Shown: positions 37,001 through 52,000 of the stretch, piece by piece
Position numbering within the stretch: the first letter of the stretch is position 1
Layout of the letters: each line of letters starts with the position of its first letter
The notes under the pieces: generated by a model
Seen by the model: only the letters and a program-made list of their open reading frames with translations
What the model was told of the DNA's origin: nothing
Database searches by the model: none
Translations under genes and position numbers: made by a program
Source: Cheilinus undulatus
Lineage: Eukaryota > Chordata > Actinopteri > Labriformes > Labridae
DNA length: 64,000 bases
Direction: 5' to 3'
NCBI RefSeq assembly: GCF_018320785.1
Contig: NC_054886.1
Span: 36,551,952-36,615,951, forward strand

Positions 37001-40000
37001 GTGTTCTCCTACTCTTATGTGGTGTTCTATTAGTGTTGTCCTACTCTTATGTAGTTTTCTGTTAGTGTTGTCCTACTCTTATGTAGTGTTCTTTTAGTGT
37101 TGTCCTACTCTTATGTAGTGTTCTATAAGTGTTGTCCTACTCTTATGTAGTGTTCTTTTAGTGTTGTCCTACTCTTATGTAGTGTTCTATAAGTGTTGTC
37201 CTACTCTTATGTAGTGTTCTTTTAGTGTTGTCCTACTCTTATGTAGTGTTCTATTAGTGTTGTCCTACTCTTATGTAGTGTTCTTTTAGTGTTGTCCTAC
37301 TCTTATGTAGTGTTCTATAAGTGTTGTCCTACTCTTATGTAGTGTTCTTTTAGTGTTGTCCTACTCTTATGTAGTGTTCTATAAGTGTTGTCCTACTCTT
37401 ATGTAGTGTTCTTTTAGTGTTGTCCTACTCTTATGTAGTGTTCTATAAGTGTTCTCCTACTCTTATGTAGTGTTCTTTTAGTGTTGTCCTACTCTTATGT
37501 AGTGTTCTATTAGTGTTCTCCTACTCTTATGTAGTGTTCTTTTAGTGTTGTCCTACTCTTATGTAGTGTTCTATTAGTGTTCTCCTACTCTTATGTAGTG
37601 TTCTTTTAGTGTTCTCCTACTCTTATGTAGTGTTCTATTAGTGTTCTCCTACTCTTATGTAGTGTTCTATTAGTGTTCTCCTACTCTTATGTAGTGTTCT
37701 ATTAGTGTTCTCCTACTCTTATGTAGTGTTCTATTAGTGTTCTCCTACTCTTATGTAGTGTTCTTTTAGTGTTGTCCTACTCTTATGTAGTGTTCTTTTA
37801 GTGTTCTCCTACTCTTATGTAGTGTTCTATTAGTGTTCTCCTACTCTTATGTAGTGTTCTATTAGTGTTCTCCTACTCTTATGTAGTGTTCTATTAGTGT
37901 TCTCCTACTCTTATGTAGTGTTCTTTTAGTGTTGTCCTACTCTTATGTAGTGTTCTATAAGTGTTCTCCTACTCTTATGTAGTGTTCTTTTAGTGTTGTC
38001 CTACTCTTATGTAGTGTTCTTTTAGTGTTCTCCTACTCTTATGTAGTGTTCTATTAGTGTTCTCCTACTCTTATGTAGTGTTCTATTAGTGTTCTCCTAC
38101 TCTTATGTAGTGTTCTATTAGTGTTCTCCTACTCTTATGTAGTGTTCTATTAGTGTTCTCCTACTCTTATGTAGTGTTCTATTAGTGTTCTCCTACTCTT
38201 ATGTAGTGTTCTTTTAGTGTTCTCCTACTCTTATGTAGTGTTCTATTAGTGTTCTCCTACTCTTATGTAGTGTTCTATTAGTGTTCTCCTACTCTTATGT
38301 AGTGTTCTATTAGTGTTCTCCTACTCTTATGTAGTGTTCTATTAGTGTTCTCCTACTCTTATGTAGTGTTCTATTAGTGTTCTCCTACTCTTATGTAGTG
38401 TTCTTTTAGTGTTGTCCTACTCTTATGTAGTGTTCTTTTAGTGTTGTCCTACTCTTATGTAGTGTTCTATTAGTGTTCTCCTACTCTTATGTAGTGTTCT
38501 ATTAGTGTTCTCCTACTCTTATGTAGTGTTCTTTTAGTGTTCTCCTACTCTTATGTAGTGTTCTATTAGTGTTCTCCTACTCTTATGTAGTGTTCTGTTA
38601 GTGTTCTCCTACTCTTATGTAGTGTTCTTTTAGTGTTCTCCTACTCTTATGTAGTGTTCTATTAGTGTTCTCCTACTCTTATGTAGTGTTCTTTTAGTGT
38701 TGTCCTACTCTTATGTAGTGTTCTATAAGTGTTGTCCTACTCTTATGTAGTGTTCTTTTAGTGTTCTCCTACTCTTATGTAGTGTTCTATTAGTGTTGTC
38801 CTACTCTTATGTAGTGTTCTATTAGTGTTCTCCTACTCTTATGTAGTGTTCTATTAGTGTTCTCCTACTCTTATGTAGTGTTCTTTTAGTGTTCTCCTAC
38901 TCTTATGTAGTGTTCTATTAGTGTTCTCCTACTCTTATGTAGTGTTCTATTAGTGTTCTCCTACTCTTATGTAGTGTTCTATTAGTGTTCTCCTACTCTT
39001 ATGTAGTGTTCTATTAGTGTTCTCCTACTCTTATGTAGTGTTCTATTAGTGTTCTCCTACTCTTATGTAGTGTTCTATTAGTGTTCTCCTACTCTTATGT
39101 AGTGTTCTTTAGTGTTGTCCTACTCTTATGTAGTGTTCTATTAGTGTTCTCCTACTCTTATGTAGTGTTCTATTAGTGTTCTCCTACTCTTATGTAGTGT
39201 TCTATTAGTGTTCTCCTACTCTTATGTAGTGTTCTATTAGTGTTCTCCTACTCTTATGTAGTGTTCTATTAGTGTTCTCCTACTCTTATGTAGTGTTCTA
39301 TTAGTGTTCTCCTACTCTTATGTAGTGTTCTATTAGTGTTCTCCTACTCTTATGTAGTGTTCTATTAGTGTTCTCCTACTCTTATGTAGTGTTCTATTAG
39401 TGTTGTCCTACTCTTATGTAGTGTTCTTTTAGTGTTGTCCTACTCTTATGTAGTGTTCTATTAGTGTTCTCCTACTCTTATGTAGTGTTCTTTTAGTGTT
39501 GTCCTACTCTTATGTAGTGTTCTTTTAGTGTTCTCCTACTCTTATGTAGTGTTCTATTAGTGTTCTCCTACTCTTATGTAGTGTTCTTTTAGTGTTGTCC
39601 TACTCTTATGTAGTGTTCTTTTAGTGTTCTCCTACTCTTATGTAGTGTTCTATTAGTGTTCTCCTACTCTTATGTAGTGTTCTTTTAGTGTTCTCCTACT
39701 CTTATGTAGTGTTCTTTTAGTGTTGTCCTACTCTTATGTAGTGTTCTTTTAGTGTTCTCCTACTCTTATGTAGTGTTCTATTAGTGTTGTCCTACTCTTA
39801 TGTAGTGTTCTATTAGTGTTCTCCTACTCTTATGTAGTGTTCTATTAGTGTTCTCCTACTCTTATGTAGTGTTCTATTAGTGTTCTCCTACTCTTATGTA
39901 GTGTTCTATTAGTGTTGTCCTACTCTTATGTAGTGTTCTATTAGTGTTCTCCTACTCTTATGTAGTGTTCTATTAGTGTTCTCCTACTCTTATGTAGTGT

Positions 40001-43000
40001 TCTATTAGTGTTCTCCTACTCTGATGTAGTGTTCTTTTAGTGTTCTCCTACTCTTATGTAGTGTTCTTTAGTGTTCTCCTACTCTTATGTAGTGTTCTAT
40101 TAGTGTTCTCCTACTCTTATGTAGTGTTCTATTAGTGTTCTCCTACTCTTATGTAGTGTTCTATTAGTGTTCTCCTACTGTTATGTAGTGTTCTATTAGT
40201 CTCCTACTCTTATGTTGTTCTTTTAGTGTTGTCCTACTCTTATGTAGTGTTCTTTTAGTGTTCTCCTACTCTTATGTAGTGTTCTATTAGTGTTCTCCTA
40301 CTCTTATGTAGTGTTCTATTAGTGTTCTCCTACTCTTATGTAGTGTTCTATTAGTGTTCTCCTACTCTTATGTAGTGTTCTATTAGTGTTCTCCTACTCT
40401 TATGTAGTGTTCTATTAGTGTTCTCCTACTCTTATGTAGTGTTCTATTAGTGTTCTCCTACTCTTATGTAGTATTCTATTAGTGTTCTCCTACTCTTATG
40501 TAGTGTTCTATTAGTGTTCTCCTACTCTTATGTAGTGTTCTTTTAGTGTTCTCCTACTCTTATGTAGTGTTCTATTAGTGTTCTCCTACTCTTATGTAGT
40601 GTTCTTTTAGTGTTGTCCTACTCTTATGTAGTGTTCTATTAGTGTTCTCCTACTCTTATGTAGTGTTCTATTAGTGTTCTCCTACTCTTATGTAGTGTTC
40701 TATTAGTGTTCTATTAGTGTTCTCCTACTCTTATGTAGTGTTCTATTAGTGTTCTCCTACTCTTATGTAGTGTTCTATTAGTGTTCTCCTACTCTTATGT
40801 AGTGTTCTATTAGTGTTCTCCTACTCTTATGTAGTGTTCTATTAGTGTTCTCCTACTCTTATGTAGTATTCTATTAGTGTTCTCCTACTCTTATGTAGTG
40901 TTCTATTAGTGTTCTCCTACTCTTATGTAGTGTTCTATTAGTGTTCTCCTACTCTTATGTAGTGTTCTATTAGTGTTCTCCTACTCTTATGTAGTGTTCT
41001 ATTAGTGTTCTCCTACTCTTATGTAGTATTCTATTAGTGTTGTCCTACTCTTATGTAGTGTTCTATTAGTGTTCTCCTACTCTTATGTAGTGTTCTTTTA
41101 GTGTTCTCCTACTCTTATGTAGTGTTCTATTAGTGTTGTCCTACTCTTATGTAGTGTTCTATTAGTGTTGTCCTACTCTTATGTAGTGTTCTATTAGTGT
41201 TCTCCTACTCTTATGTAGTGTTCTATTAGTGTTCTCCTACTCTTATGTAGTGTTCTATTAGTGTTCTCCTACTCTTATGTAGTGTTCTATTAGTGTTCTC
41301 CTACTCTTATGTAGTGTTCTATTAGTGTTCTCCTACTCTTATGTAGTGTTCTTTTAGTGTTCTCCTACTCTTATGTAGTGTTCTTTTAGTGTTGTCCTAC
41401 TCTTATGTAGTGTTCTATTAGTGTTGTCCTACTCTTATGTAGTGTTCTATTAGTGTTGTCCTACTCTTATGTAGTGTTCTATTAGTGTTCTCCTACTCTT
41501 ATGTAGTGTTCTATTAGTGTTCTCCTACTCTTATGTAGTGTTCTATTAGTGTTCTCCTACTCTTATGTAGTGTTCTATTAGTGTTCTCCTACTCTTATGT
41601 AGTGTTCTTTTAGTGTTCTCCTACTCTTATGTAGTGTTCTATTAGTGTTCTCCTACTCTTATGTAGTGTTCTATTAGTGTTCTCCTACTCTTATGTAGTG
41701 TTCTATTAGTGTTCTCCTACTCTTATGTAGTGTTCTATTAGTGTTCTATTAGTGTTCTCCTACTCTTATGTAGTGTTCTATTAGTGTTCTCCTACTCTTA
41801 TGTAGTGTTGTATTAGTGTTCTCCTACTCTTATGTAGTGTTCTTTTAGTGTTCTCCTACTCTTATGTAGTGTTCTATTACTCTCCTACTCTTATGTAGTG
41901 TTCTTTTAGTGTTCTCCTACTCTTATGTAGTGTTCTATTAGTGTTCTCCTACTCTTATGTAGTGTTCTATTAGTGTTCTCCTACTCTTATGTAGTGTTCT
42001 TTTAGTGTTCTCCTACTCTTATGTAGTGTTCTATTAGTGTTCTCCTACTCTTATGTAGTGTTCTATTAGTGTTCTCCTACTCTTATGTAGTGTTCTTTTA
42101 GTGTTGTCCTACTCTTATGTAGTGTTCTGTTAGTGTTCTCCTACTCTTATGTAGTGTTCTTTTAGTGTTGTCCTACTCTTATGTAGTGTTCTGTTAGTGT
42201 TCTCCTACTCTTATGTAGTGTTCTGTTAGTGTTCTCCTACTCTTATGTAGTGTTCTTTTAGTGTTGTCCTACTCTTATGTAGTGTTCTGTTAGTGTTCTC
42301 CTACTCTTATGTAGTGTTCTTTTAGTGTTCTCCTACTCTTATGTAGTGTTCTGTTAGTGTTCTCCTACTCTTATGTAGTGTTCTATTAGTGTTCTCCTAC
42401 TCTTATGTAGTGTTCTATTAGTGTTCTCCTACTCTTATGTAGTGTTCTGTTAGTGTTCTCCTACTCTTATGTAGTGTTCTATTAGTGTTCTCCTACTCTT
42501 ATGTAGTGTTCTATTAGTGTTCTCCTACTCTTATGTAGTGTTCTATTAGTGTTCTCCTACTCTTATGTAGTGTTCTATTAGTGTTCTCCTACTCTTATGT
42601 AGTGTTCTGTTAGTGTTCTCCTACTCTTATGTAGTGTTCTGTTAGTGTTCTCCTACTCTTATGTAGTGTTCTATTAGTGTTCTCCTACTCTTATGTAGTG
42701 TTCTATTAGTGTTCTCCTACTCTTATGTAGTGTTCTGTTAGTGTTCTCCTACTCTTATGTAGTGTTCTATTAGTGTTCTCCTACTCTTATGTAGTGTTCT
42801 ATTAGTGTTCTCCTACTCTTATGTAGTGTTCTATTAGTGTTCTCCTACTCTTATGTAGTGTTCTATTAGTGTTCTCCTACTCTTATGTAGTGTTCTGTTA
42901 GTGTTCTCCTACTCTTATGTAGTGTTCTGTTAGTGTTCTCCTACTCTTATGTAGTGTTCTATTAGTGTTCTCCTACTCTTATGTAGTGTTCTTTTAGTGT

Positions 43001-46000
43001 TGTCCTACTCTTATGTAGTGTTCTATTAGTGTTCTCCTACTCTTATGTAGTGTTCTGTTAGTGTTCTCCTACTCTTATGTAGTGTTCTATTAGTGTTCTC
43101 CTACTCTTATGTAGTGTTCTATTAGTGTTCTCCTACTCTTATGTAGTGTTCTGTTAGTGTTCTCCTACTCTTATGTAGTGTTCTATTAGTGTTCTCCTAC
43201 TCTTATGTAGTGTTCTGTTAGTGTTCTCCTACTCTTATGTAGTGTTCTATTAGTGTTCTCCTACTCTTATGTAGTGTTCTATTAGTGTTCTCCTACTCTT
43301 ATGTAGTGTTCTATTAGTGTTCTCCTACTCTTATGTAGTGTTCTTTTAGTGTTCTCCTACTCTTATGTAGTGTTCTATTAGTGTTCTCCTACTCTTATGT
43401 AGTGTTCTTTTAGTGTTCTCCTACTCTTATGTAGTGTTCTATTAGTGTTCTCCTACTCTTATGTAGTGTTCTGTTAGTGTTCTGCTCAGTTTGCTGTAAT
43501 GTTCTCATGCTCTACCATGATCTCCACAGCGTTCCATCGGGACGTTCCCCAGTACATGGCCATCCCCTGGTCGATCACGAAGGTCATCGCTCTGACCACC
43601 TCTGAGATGGAACAAACCAGCATCAGAACGTTTTTGTTTTAAGAACATGTTCTGAAATTGTTCTAAAAGTAAGACAGGTGAACTCCGAGAAACTAAACGG
43701 CAGAAATATTTCAGAAATGCTAAAAATATCGAAGAAATCAAATTTCATCCAATGCAGAAAAATCTAAAGAGAAATTCAATTCAGGAGAAAAAAATGAGAA
43801 ATTATTTCATAAAAAACAAAAGCTTTTAATGAAATACAAAAATATTCATCATAAAAATAAAAAATGCCAAAAGATCGAATCAAGTAAAAAATGTACAATA
43901 TAACATTTTATAGTTGACAATCAAACAAATCATTGTGACAAACATCATTAAATCTTTTCCTTAATTTTTGTTTCAGTCAATATTTTTGTGTTTTTGTGAA
44001 ATTTGTGAATTTATTTCAAAAAAAGGTTTGCATGTTCTGATTTTTTTAGTGTTCAGTGAAAAGTTTTAATCCTTTTGATATTTTCAAATTTTGTTTCATT
44101 TAATTTGATTTGAAGGTCAGTTTATTCATCCTGTGGAGAATTTCTGCTTTTATAACTCAGTTTCTTATTTTTCGTGAAATATTTTTGTGGTTTCATTAAA
44201 AATTTCTGATGTTGAATTTTGAAAGTTTAAAGTTTGTTTCACAGAAATTTCCTAAATCTTCATTGATAAATAAGATTTCAACACTGAAATAAAAAAAAGG
44301 TTTTTGTCAATTTTTAGTGAAACAGATTCATGTTTAATGAATCATTATTACATTTATAAAAATCTTGTCAATCGTGTGAAGTAAGTATAAACCAGCTAAA
44401 CGTGCTTCTTTGAGTTCATGATAACATTTATCATAACCTTTGAGGACAGCTGTTTTTTCTACCAAACTTTATTGGTACTCTTTGAGTTCCTACAGAGGCG
44501 TGTTTGTGTTTCTGACCTTCCATCGGGGCGTTGATGTCGCTCCGGTTGGCGAAGACGATGTCCACATAGTCCAGCTGTAACCTGGACAGAGATCCTCGCA
44601 GACCTGCCACACACAGAGCCGCCGTAATCAAACAATAATAATCAGCTTTATTTTCAGCGCTGAAGGACGCCGCGGACACCTGAAAACACAAACTGCAGCT
44701 GCCAGTCATCTCTGTCCTGTTTGGCCCTCAGAGGCCTCCGTACAGAAAAAGACATGAGATTAGACAGGAGCTGAAGGGGAACGCTGGGATAAACACGTTC
44801 TATGATATCTGTGGATCAATAAACAGCTCATTCATGACCCTGACGATGAAAACAACCATTTCAAGTCAAGTAACCTTATTCTAACTGCAAAAGAACCTTT
44901 ATACATGAACAAGAACCTCCTATACCTTATCAGGGACCTTGAAACATCAACAAGAACCTTCTATACCTTATCAGGAACCCTTAAACATCAACAAGAACCT
45001 TCTACACCTTATCAGGAACCCTTAAACATCAACAAGAACCTTCTATACCTTATTAGAAACCCTTCAACATCAACAAGAACCTTCTATACCTTATCAGGAA
45101 CCCTTAAACATCAACAAGAACCTTCTATACCTTATCAGGGACCTTGAAACATCAACAAGAACCTTCTATACCTTATCAGGAACCCTTAAACATCAACAAG
45201 AACCTTCTACACCTTATCAGGAACCCTTAAACATCAACAAGAACCTTCTATACCTTATTAGAAACCCTTCAACATCAACAAGAACCTTCTATACCTTATC
45301 AGGAACCCTTAAACATCAACAAGAACCTTCTATACCTTATCAGGAACCCTTAAAATCAACAAGAACCTTCTATACCTTATCAGGAACCTTGAAACATCAA
45401 CAAGAACCTTCTATACCTTATCAGGAACCCTTAAAATCAACAAGAACCTTCTATACCTTATCAGGAACCCTTAAACTTCAACAAGAACCTTCTATACCTT
45501 ATCAGGAACCCTTAAAATCAACAAGAACCTTCTATACCTTATCAGGAACCTTGAAACATCAACAAGAACCTTCTATACCTTATCAGGAACCTTGAGACAT
45601 CAACAAGAACCTTCTATACCCTATCAGGAACCTTGAAACATCAACAAGAACCTTCTATACCTTATCAGGAACATTCAACATCAACAAGAACCCTCTATAC
45701 CTTATCAGGAACCCTTAAACATCAACAAGAACCCTCTCTACTTTATCAGGAACCCTTGACATCAACACGAACCTTCTATATCTTATCAGGAACCTTGAAA
45801 CTTCAACAAGAACCTTCTATACCTTATCAGGAACCCTTTAACAACAATAAGAACCTTCTATACCTTATCAGGAACCCTTAAACATCAACAAGAACCTTAT
45901 ATATCTTATCAGGAACCTTGAAACTTCAATAAGAACCTTCTATACCTTAACAGGAACCTTTAAACATAAACAAGAACCATAAATACCTTATCAGGAACCT

Positions 46001-49000
46001 TGAAACATCAACAAGAACCTTCTATACCTTATCAGAAACCTTGAAACTTCAACAGGAACCTTCTATACCTATCAGGAACCCCTTGACAACAATAAGAACC
46101 TTCTTTACCTTATCAGGAACCCTTAAACATCAACAAGAACCTTATATATCTTATCAGGAACCTTGAAACTTCAACAAGAACCTTCTATACCTATCAGGAA
46201 CCTTGACAACAATAAGAACCTTCTATACCTTATCAGGAACCCTTAAACATCAACAAGAACCTTATATATCTTATCAGGAACCTTGAAACATCAACAAGAA
46301 CCTTCTATACCTTAACAGGAACCTTTAAACATCAACAAGAACCATAAATACCTTATCAGGAACCTTGAAACATCAACAAGAACCTTCTATACCTTATCAG
46401 GAACCTTGAAACTTCAACAAAAACCTTCTATACCTTAACAGGAACCTTTTCACATCAACAAGAACCATTAATATCTTATCAGGAAGGCTTTAAACATCAA
46501 CAAGAACCTTCTATACCTTATCAGGAACCCTTCAAACATCAACAAGAACCTTCTTTACCCTATCAGGAACCCTTAGACATCAACAAGAACCTTCTATATC
46601 TTATCAGAAACCTTGAAACTTCAACAAGAACCTTCTACACCTTATCAGGAACCTTCAAACATTAACAAGAACCTTTACACCTCACTGTGAAAGTTTAAAC
46701 ATTACAGTAGAATATTCGTAAACCTCACCAGGAACCTTTTTAACCTCAAGAGAATGTTCCTTTCAAATGTTTTCAGAGGCTATCATAGTTAAAGTTTAGA
46801 GGGTTCCACCAGAACCATTCTAAAAGTGTTTGGGTATTCAGACAGCCTCGGCTTAGCCCTGTGGTTCCATTCTTATCAGGTAGATAAGGTATCTGTGGAA
46901 CTGGAACTGAAGCGTCATGTACTGGTCAGACTGGTATGGTTCCGTACGGACCCCCTGCTCCACACTTAGACCCACTGTAGACGACAGAACGCTGTCTAAA
47001 GAACATGTTCCTGTCTCCTTCAATAAAGGATGGAATAATAAACGCTGTTTGTTTGCTGCTGATGTTGGAGTCTGTCGGCCGGATCGCGCTCGCCGTCTTT
47101 GTGGTTAAATTTAGCGTTAAACATTTCACAGAGTGATTGAAGTCAACAGAACGGTTCCAGCTTCAGCAGGACAGATGATTGATGCTGCACGCTCCTCTCT
47201 GAGTCTCTGTCAAACTCCTAATCCAGTCCTGGTGTGACTGAGCCTCTTAAAGCCTCCACGACCTCCGCCGCCACCAGAGGACACTGATGCCCCCCCCCCC
47301 GTGTAATTAGTGCAGATCTTCCCTCGCTCTAATCAGCCCTCGCTCGCCCTCTGAATGAGTCTAAAGATCTGAGGCTGCAGAATCAGGACTGTCAGAAAAG
47401 CTCCTTTATTTACAAAACCTCAGCACTGATCTTTAATTCAGGAGGTCCAAACTGTGGCCCGTGGGCTAACTATGGCCCATGGTCTAATGTTCTGTTAATG
47501 TAGACCAAGTTACCTTTAAATCAGGAGGTCCAAACTGTGGCCCGTGGGCTAACTATGGCCCATGGTCTAATGTTCTGTTAATGTAGACCATGTTATCTTT
47601 AAATCAGGAGGTCCAAACTGTGGCCCGTGGGCTAACTATGGCCCATGGTCTAATGTTCTGTTAATGTAGACCAAGTTACCTTTAAATCAGGAGGTCCAAA
47701 CTGTGGCCCGTGGGCTAACTATGGCCCATGGTCTAATGTTCTGTTAATGTAGACCATGTTACCTTTAAATCAGGAGGTCCAAACTGTGGCCCGTGGGCTA
47801 ACTATGGCCCATGGTCTAATGTTCTGTTAATGTAGACCATGTTATCTTTAAATCAGGAGGTCCAAACTGCGGCCCGTGGGCTAACTATGGCCCATGGTCT
47901 AATGTTCTGTTAATGTAGACCAAGTTACCTTTAAATCAGGAGGTCCAAACTGTGGCCCGTGGGCTAACTATGGCCCATGGTCTAATGTTCTGTTAATGTA
48001 GACCATGTTACCTTTAAATCAGGAGGTCCAAACTGTGGCCCGTGGGCTAACTATGGCCCATGGTCTAATGTTCTGTTAATGTAGACCAAGTTACCTTTAA
48101 ATCAGGAGGCCCAAACTGTGGCCCGTGGGCTAACTATGGCCCATGGTCTAATGTTCTGTTAATGCAGACCATGTTACCTTTAAATCAGGAGGCCCAAACT
48201 GTGGCCCGTGGGCTAACTATGGCCCATGGTCTAATGTTCTGTTAATGCAGACCATGTTACCTTTAAATCAGGAGGCCCAAACTGTGGCCCGTGGGCTAAC
48301 TATGGCCCATGGTCTAATGTTCTGTTAATGCAGACCATGTTACCTTTAAATCAGGAGGCCCAAACTGTGGCCCGTGGGCTAACTATGGCCCATGGTCTAA
48401 TGTTCTGTTAATGTAGACCATGTTACCTTTAAATCAGGAGGTCCAAACTGTGGCCCGTGGGCTAACTATGGCCCATGGTCTAATGTTCTGTTAATGTAGA
48501 CCATGTTACCTTTAAATCAGGAGGTCCAAACTTTGGTCCTGACTGTTTCCATTTATTTTTAATCCATTAAAAAGGAGGGATCCATCCCCCCTAACCTGCC
48601 TTTATAACACCCTGAGAACTTTTAAGGAACTTTGAAATCCTTCATGGAAGTTTAACCTCACACACTAAAACCTTTGAAACATCCAAAGTACACCTTTAGA
48701 ACCCTCTTCAAAACCCCCACAAGAACCTTTAAAATCTTACTTAGAACCTTTAATTGCTTGACAAGAACCATTAACCTTAGCAAGCTCCTTTGTAGCCTTA
48801 ACAAGAACCTTTAAAACCTCCCTAAGAACCTTTAAAATCTCAACAAGAACCTTTAATTCCTTAACAAGAACCTTTAAAATCTTACTAAGAACCTTTAAAA
48901 TCTCACTGAGAACCATTAACATTAGCAGGATCCTTGGTAACCTCAATAAGGACCTTTAAAATCTCACTAAGAACCATTAACATTAGCAGGATCCTTGGTA

Positions 49001-52000
49001 ACCTCAAAAAGAACCTTTAAAATCTCACTAAGAACCATTAACATTAGCAGGATCCTTGGTAACCTCAAAAAGAACCTTTAAAATCTCACTAAGAACCATT
49101 AACATTAGCAGGATCCTTGGTAACCTCAATAAGGACCTTTAAAATCTCACTAAGAACCATTAACATTAGCAGGATCCTTGGTAACCTCAATAAGAACCTT
49201 TAAAATCTCACTGAGAACCATTAACATTAGCAGGATCCTTGGTAACCTCAATAAGGACCTTTAAAATCTCACTGAGAACCATTAACATTAGCAGGATCCT
49301 TGGTAACCTCAATAAGGACCTTTAAAATCTCACTAAGAACCATTAACATTAGCAGGATCCTTGGTAACCTCAATAAGGACCTTTAAAATCTCACTAAGAA
49401 CCATTAACATTAGCAGGATCCTTGGTAACCTCAATAAGGACCTTTAAAATCTCACTAAGAACCATTAACATTAGCAGGATCCTTGGTAACCTCAATAAGG
49501 ACCTTTAAAATCTCACTTAGAACCATTAACATTAGCAGGATCCTTGGTAACCTCAATAAGGACCTTTAAAATCTCACTAAGAACCATTAACATTAGCAGG
49601 ATCCTTGGTAACCTCAATAAGGACCTTTAAAATCTCACTAAGAACCATTAACATTAGCAGGATCCTTGGTAACCTCAATAAGGACCTTTAAAATCTCACT
49701 AAGAACCATTAACATTAGCAGGATCCTTGGTAACCTCAATAAGGACCTTTAAAATCTCACTAAGAACCATTAACATTAGCAGGATCCTTGGTAACCTCAA
49801 TAAGGACCTTTAAAATCTCACTGAGAACCATTAACATTAGCAGGATCCTTGGTAACCTCAATAAGGACCTTTAAAATCTCACTGAGAACCATTAACATTA
49901 GCAGGATCCTTGGTAACCTCAATAAGGACCTTTAAAATCTCACTAAGAACCATTAACATTAGCAGGATCCTTGGTAACCTCAATAAGGACCTTTAAAATC
50001 TCACTAAGAACCATTAACATTAGCAGGATCCTTGGTAACCTCAATAAGGACCTTTAAAATCTCACTAGGAACCATTAACATTAGCAGGATCCTTGGTAAC
50101 CTCAATAAGGACCTTTAAAATCTCACAAAGAACCATTAACATTAGCAGGATCCTTGGTAACCTCAATAAGGACCTTTAAAATCTCACTAAGAACCATTAA
50201 CATTAGCAGGATCCTTGGTAACCTCAATAAGGACCTTTAAAATCTCACTAAGAACCATTAACATTAGCAGGATCCTTGGTAACCTCAATAAGGACCTTTA
50301 AAATCTCACTAAGAACCATTAACATTAGCAGGATCCTTGGTAACCTCAATAAGGACCTTTAAAATCTCACTAAGAACCGTTTAAATTTCACCAAGATCTA
50401 TGACAACCTCAAAGGGGAACCTTTAACCTCAGCAAGATCCTTCAATACCTCAACAAGTAAGCTTAAAATCCCACCAGGAACCTTTTAATAACTTAATAAG
50501 AAAACAACAAGAACATTTGCTAGCTAAACAAGAACCTTAATTATTTCAACAGGAACCTTTATTATCTCAACAAGAACCTTTAATATCTCAACAAAAACCT
50601 TTGATATCTCAACAGGAACCTTATTATCTCAACAAGAACCTTCAATATCTCAACAAGAACCTTTGATATCTCAACATGAACCTTTGATATCTCAACATGA
50701 ACCTTTAAAATCTTACTTAGAACCTTTAATTGCTTGACAAGAACCATTAACCTTAGCAAGCTCCTTTGTAGCCTTAACAAGAACCTTTAAAACCTCCCTA
50801 AGAACCTTTAAAATCTCAACAAGAACCTTTAATTCCTTAACAAGAACCTTTAAAATCTTACTAAGAACCTTTAAAATCTCACTGAGAACCATTAACATTA
50901 GCAGGATCCTTGGTAACCTCAATAAGGACCTTTAAAATCTCACTAAGAACCATTAACATTAGCAGGATCCTTGGTAACCTCAAAAAGAACCTTTAAAATC
51001 TCACTAAGAACCATTAACATTAGCATGATCCTTTGTAACCTCAATAAGAAACTTTAAAATCTCTCTAAGAACCATTAACATTAGCAGGATCCTTGGTAAC
51101 CTCAATAAGGACCTTTAAAATCTCACTAAGAACCATTAACATTAGCAGGATCCTTGGTAACCTCAATAAGAACCTTTAAAATCTCACTGAGAACCATTAA
51201 CATTAGCAGGATCCTTGGTAACCTCAATAAGGACCTTTAAAATCTCACTGAGAACCATTAACATTAGCAGGATCCTTGGTAACCTCAATAAGGACCTTTA
51301 AAATCTCACTAAGAACCATTAACATTAGCAGGATCCTTGGTAACCTCAATAAGGACCTTTAAAATCTCACTAAGAACCATTAACATTAGCAGGATCCTTG
51401 GTAACCTCAATAAGGACCTTTAAAATCTCACTAAGAACCATTAACATTAGCAGGATCCTTGGTAACCTCAATAAGGACCTTTAAAATCTCACTAGGAACC
51501 ATTAACATTAGCAGGATCCTTGGTAACCTCAATAAGGACCTTTAAAATCTCACTAAGAACCATTAACATTAGCAGGATCCTTGGTAACCTCAATAAGGAC
51601 CTTTAAAATCTCACTAAGAACCATTAACATTAGCAGGATCCTTGGTAACCTCAATAAGGACCTTTAAAATCTCACTAAGAACCATTAACATTAGCAGGAT
51701 CCTTGGTAACCTCAATAAGGACCTTTAAAATCTCACTAAGAACCATTAACATTAGCAGGATCCTTGGTAACCTCAATAAGGACCTTTAAAATCTCACTGA
51801 GAACCATTAACATTAGCAGGATCCTTGGTAACCTCAATAAGGACCTTTAAAATCTCACTGAGAACCATTAACATTAGCAGGATCCTTGGTAACCTCAATA
51901 AGGACCTTTAAAATCTCACTAAGAACCATTAACATTAGCAGGATCCTTGGTAACCTCAATAAGGACCTTTAAAATCTCACTAAGAACCATTAACATTAGC

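Noticed and set aside
31695..43485. CRISPR-like regular repeats
   Set aside because: Units are contiguous with no unique spacers, lie in a vertebrate intron, and have no cas genes; a minisatellite explains them.
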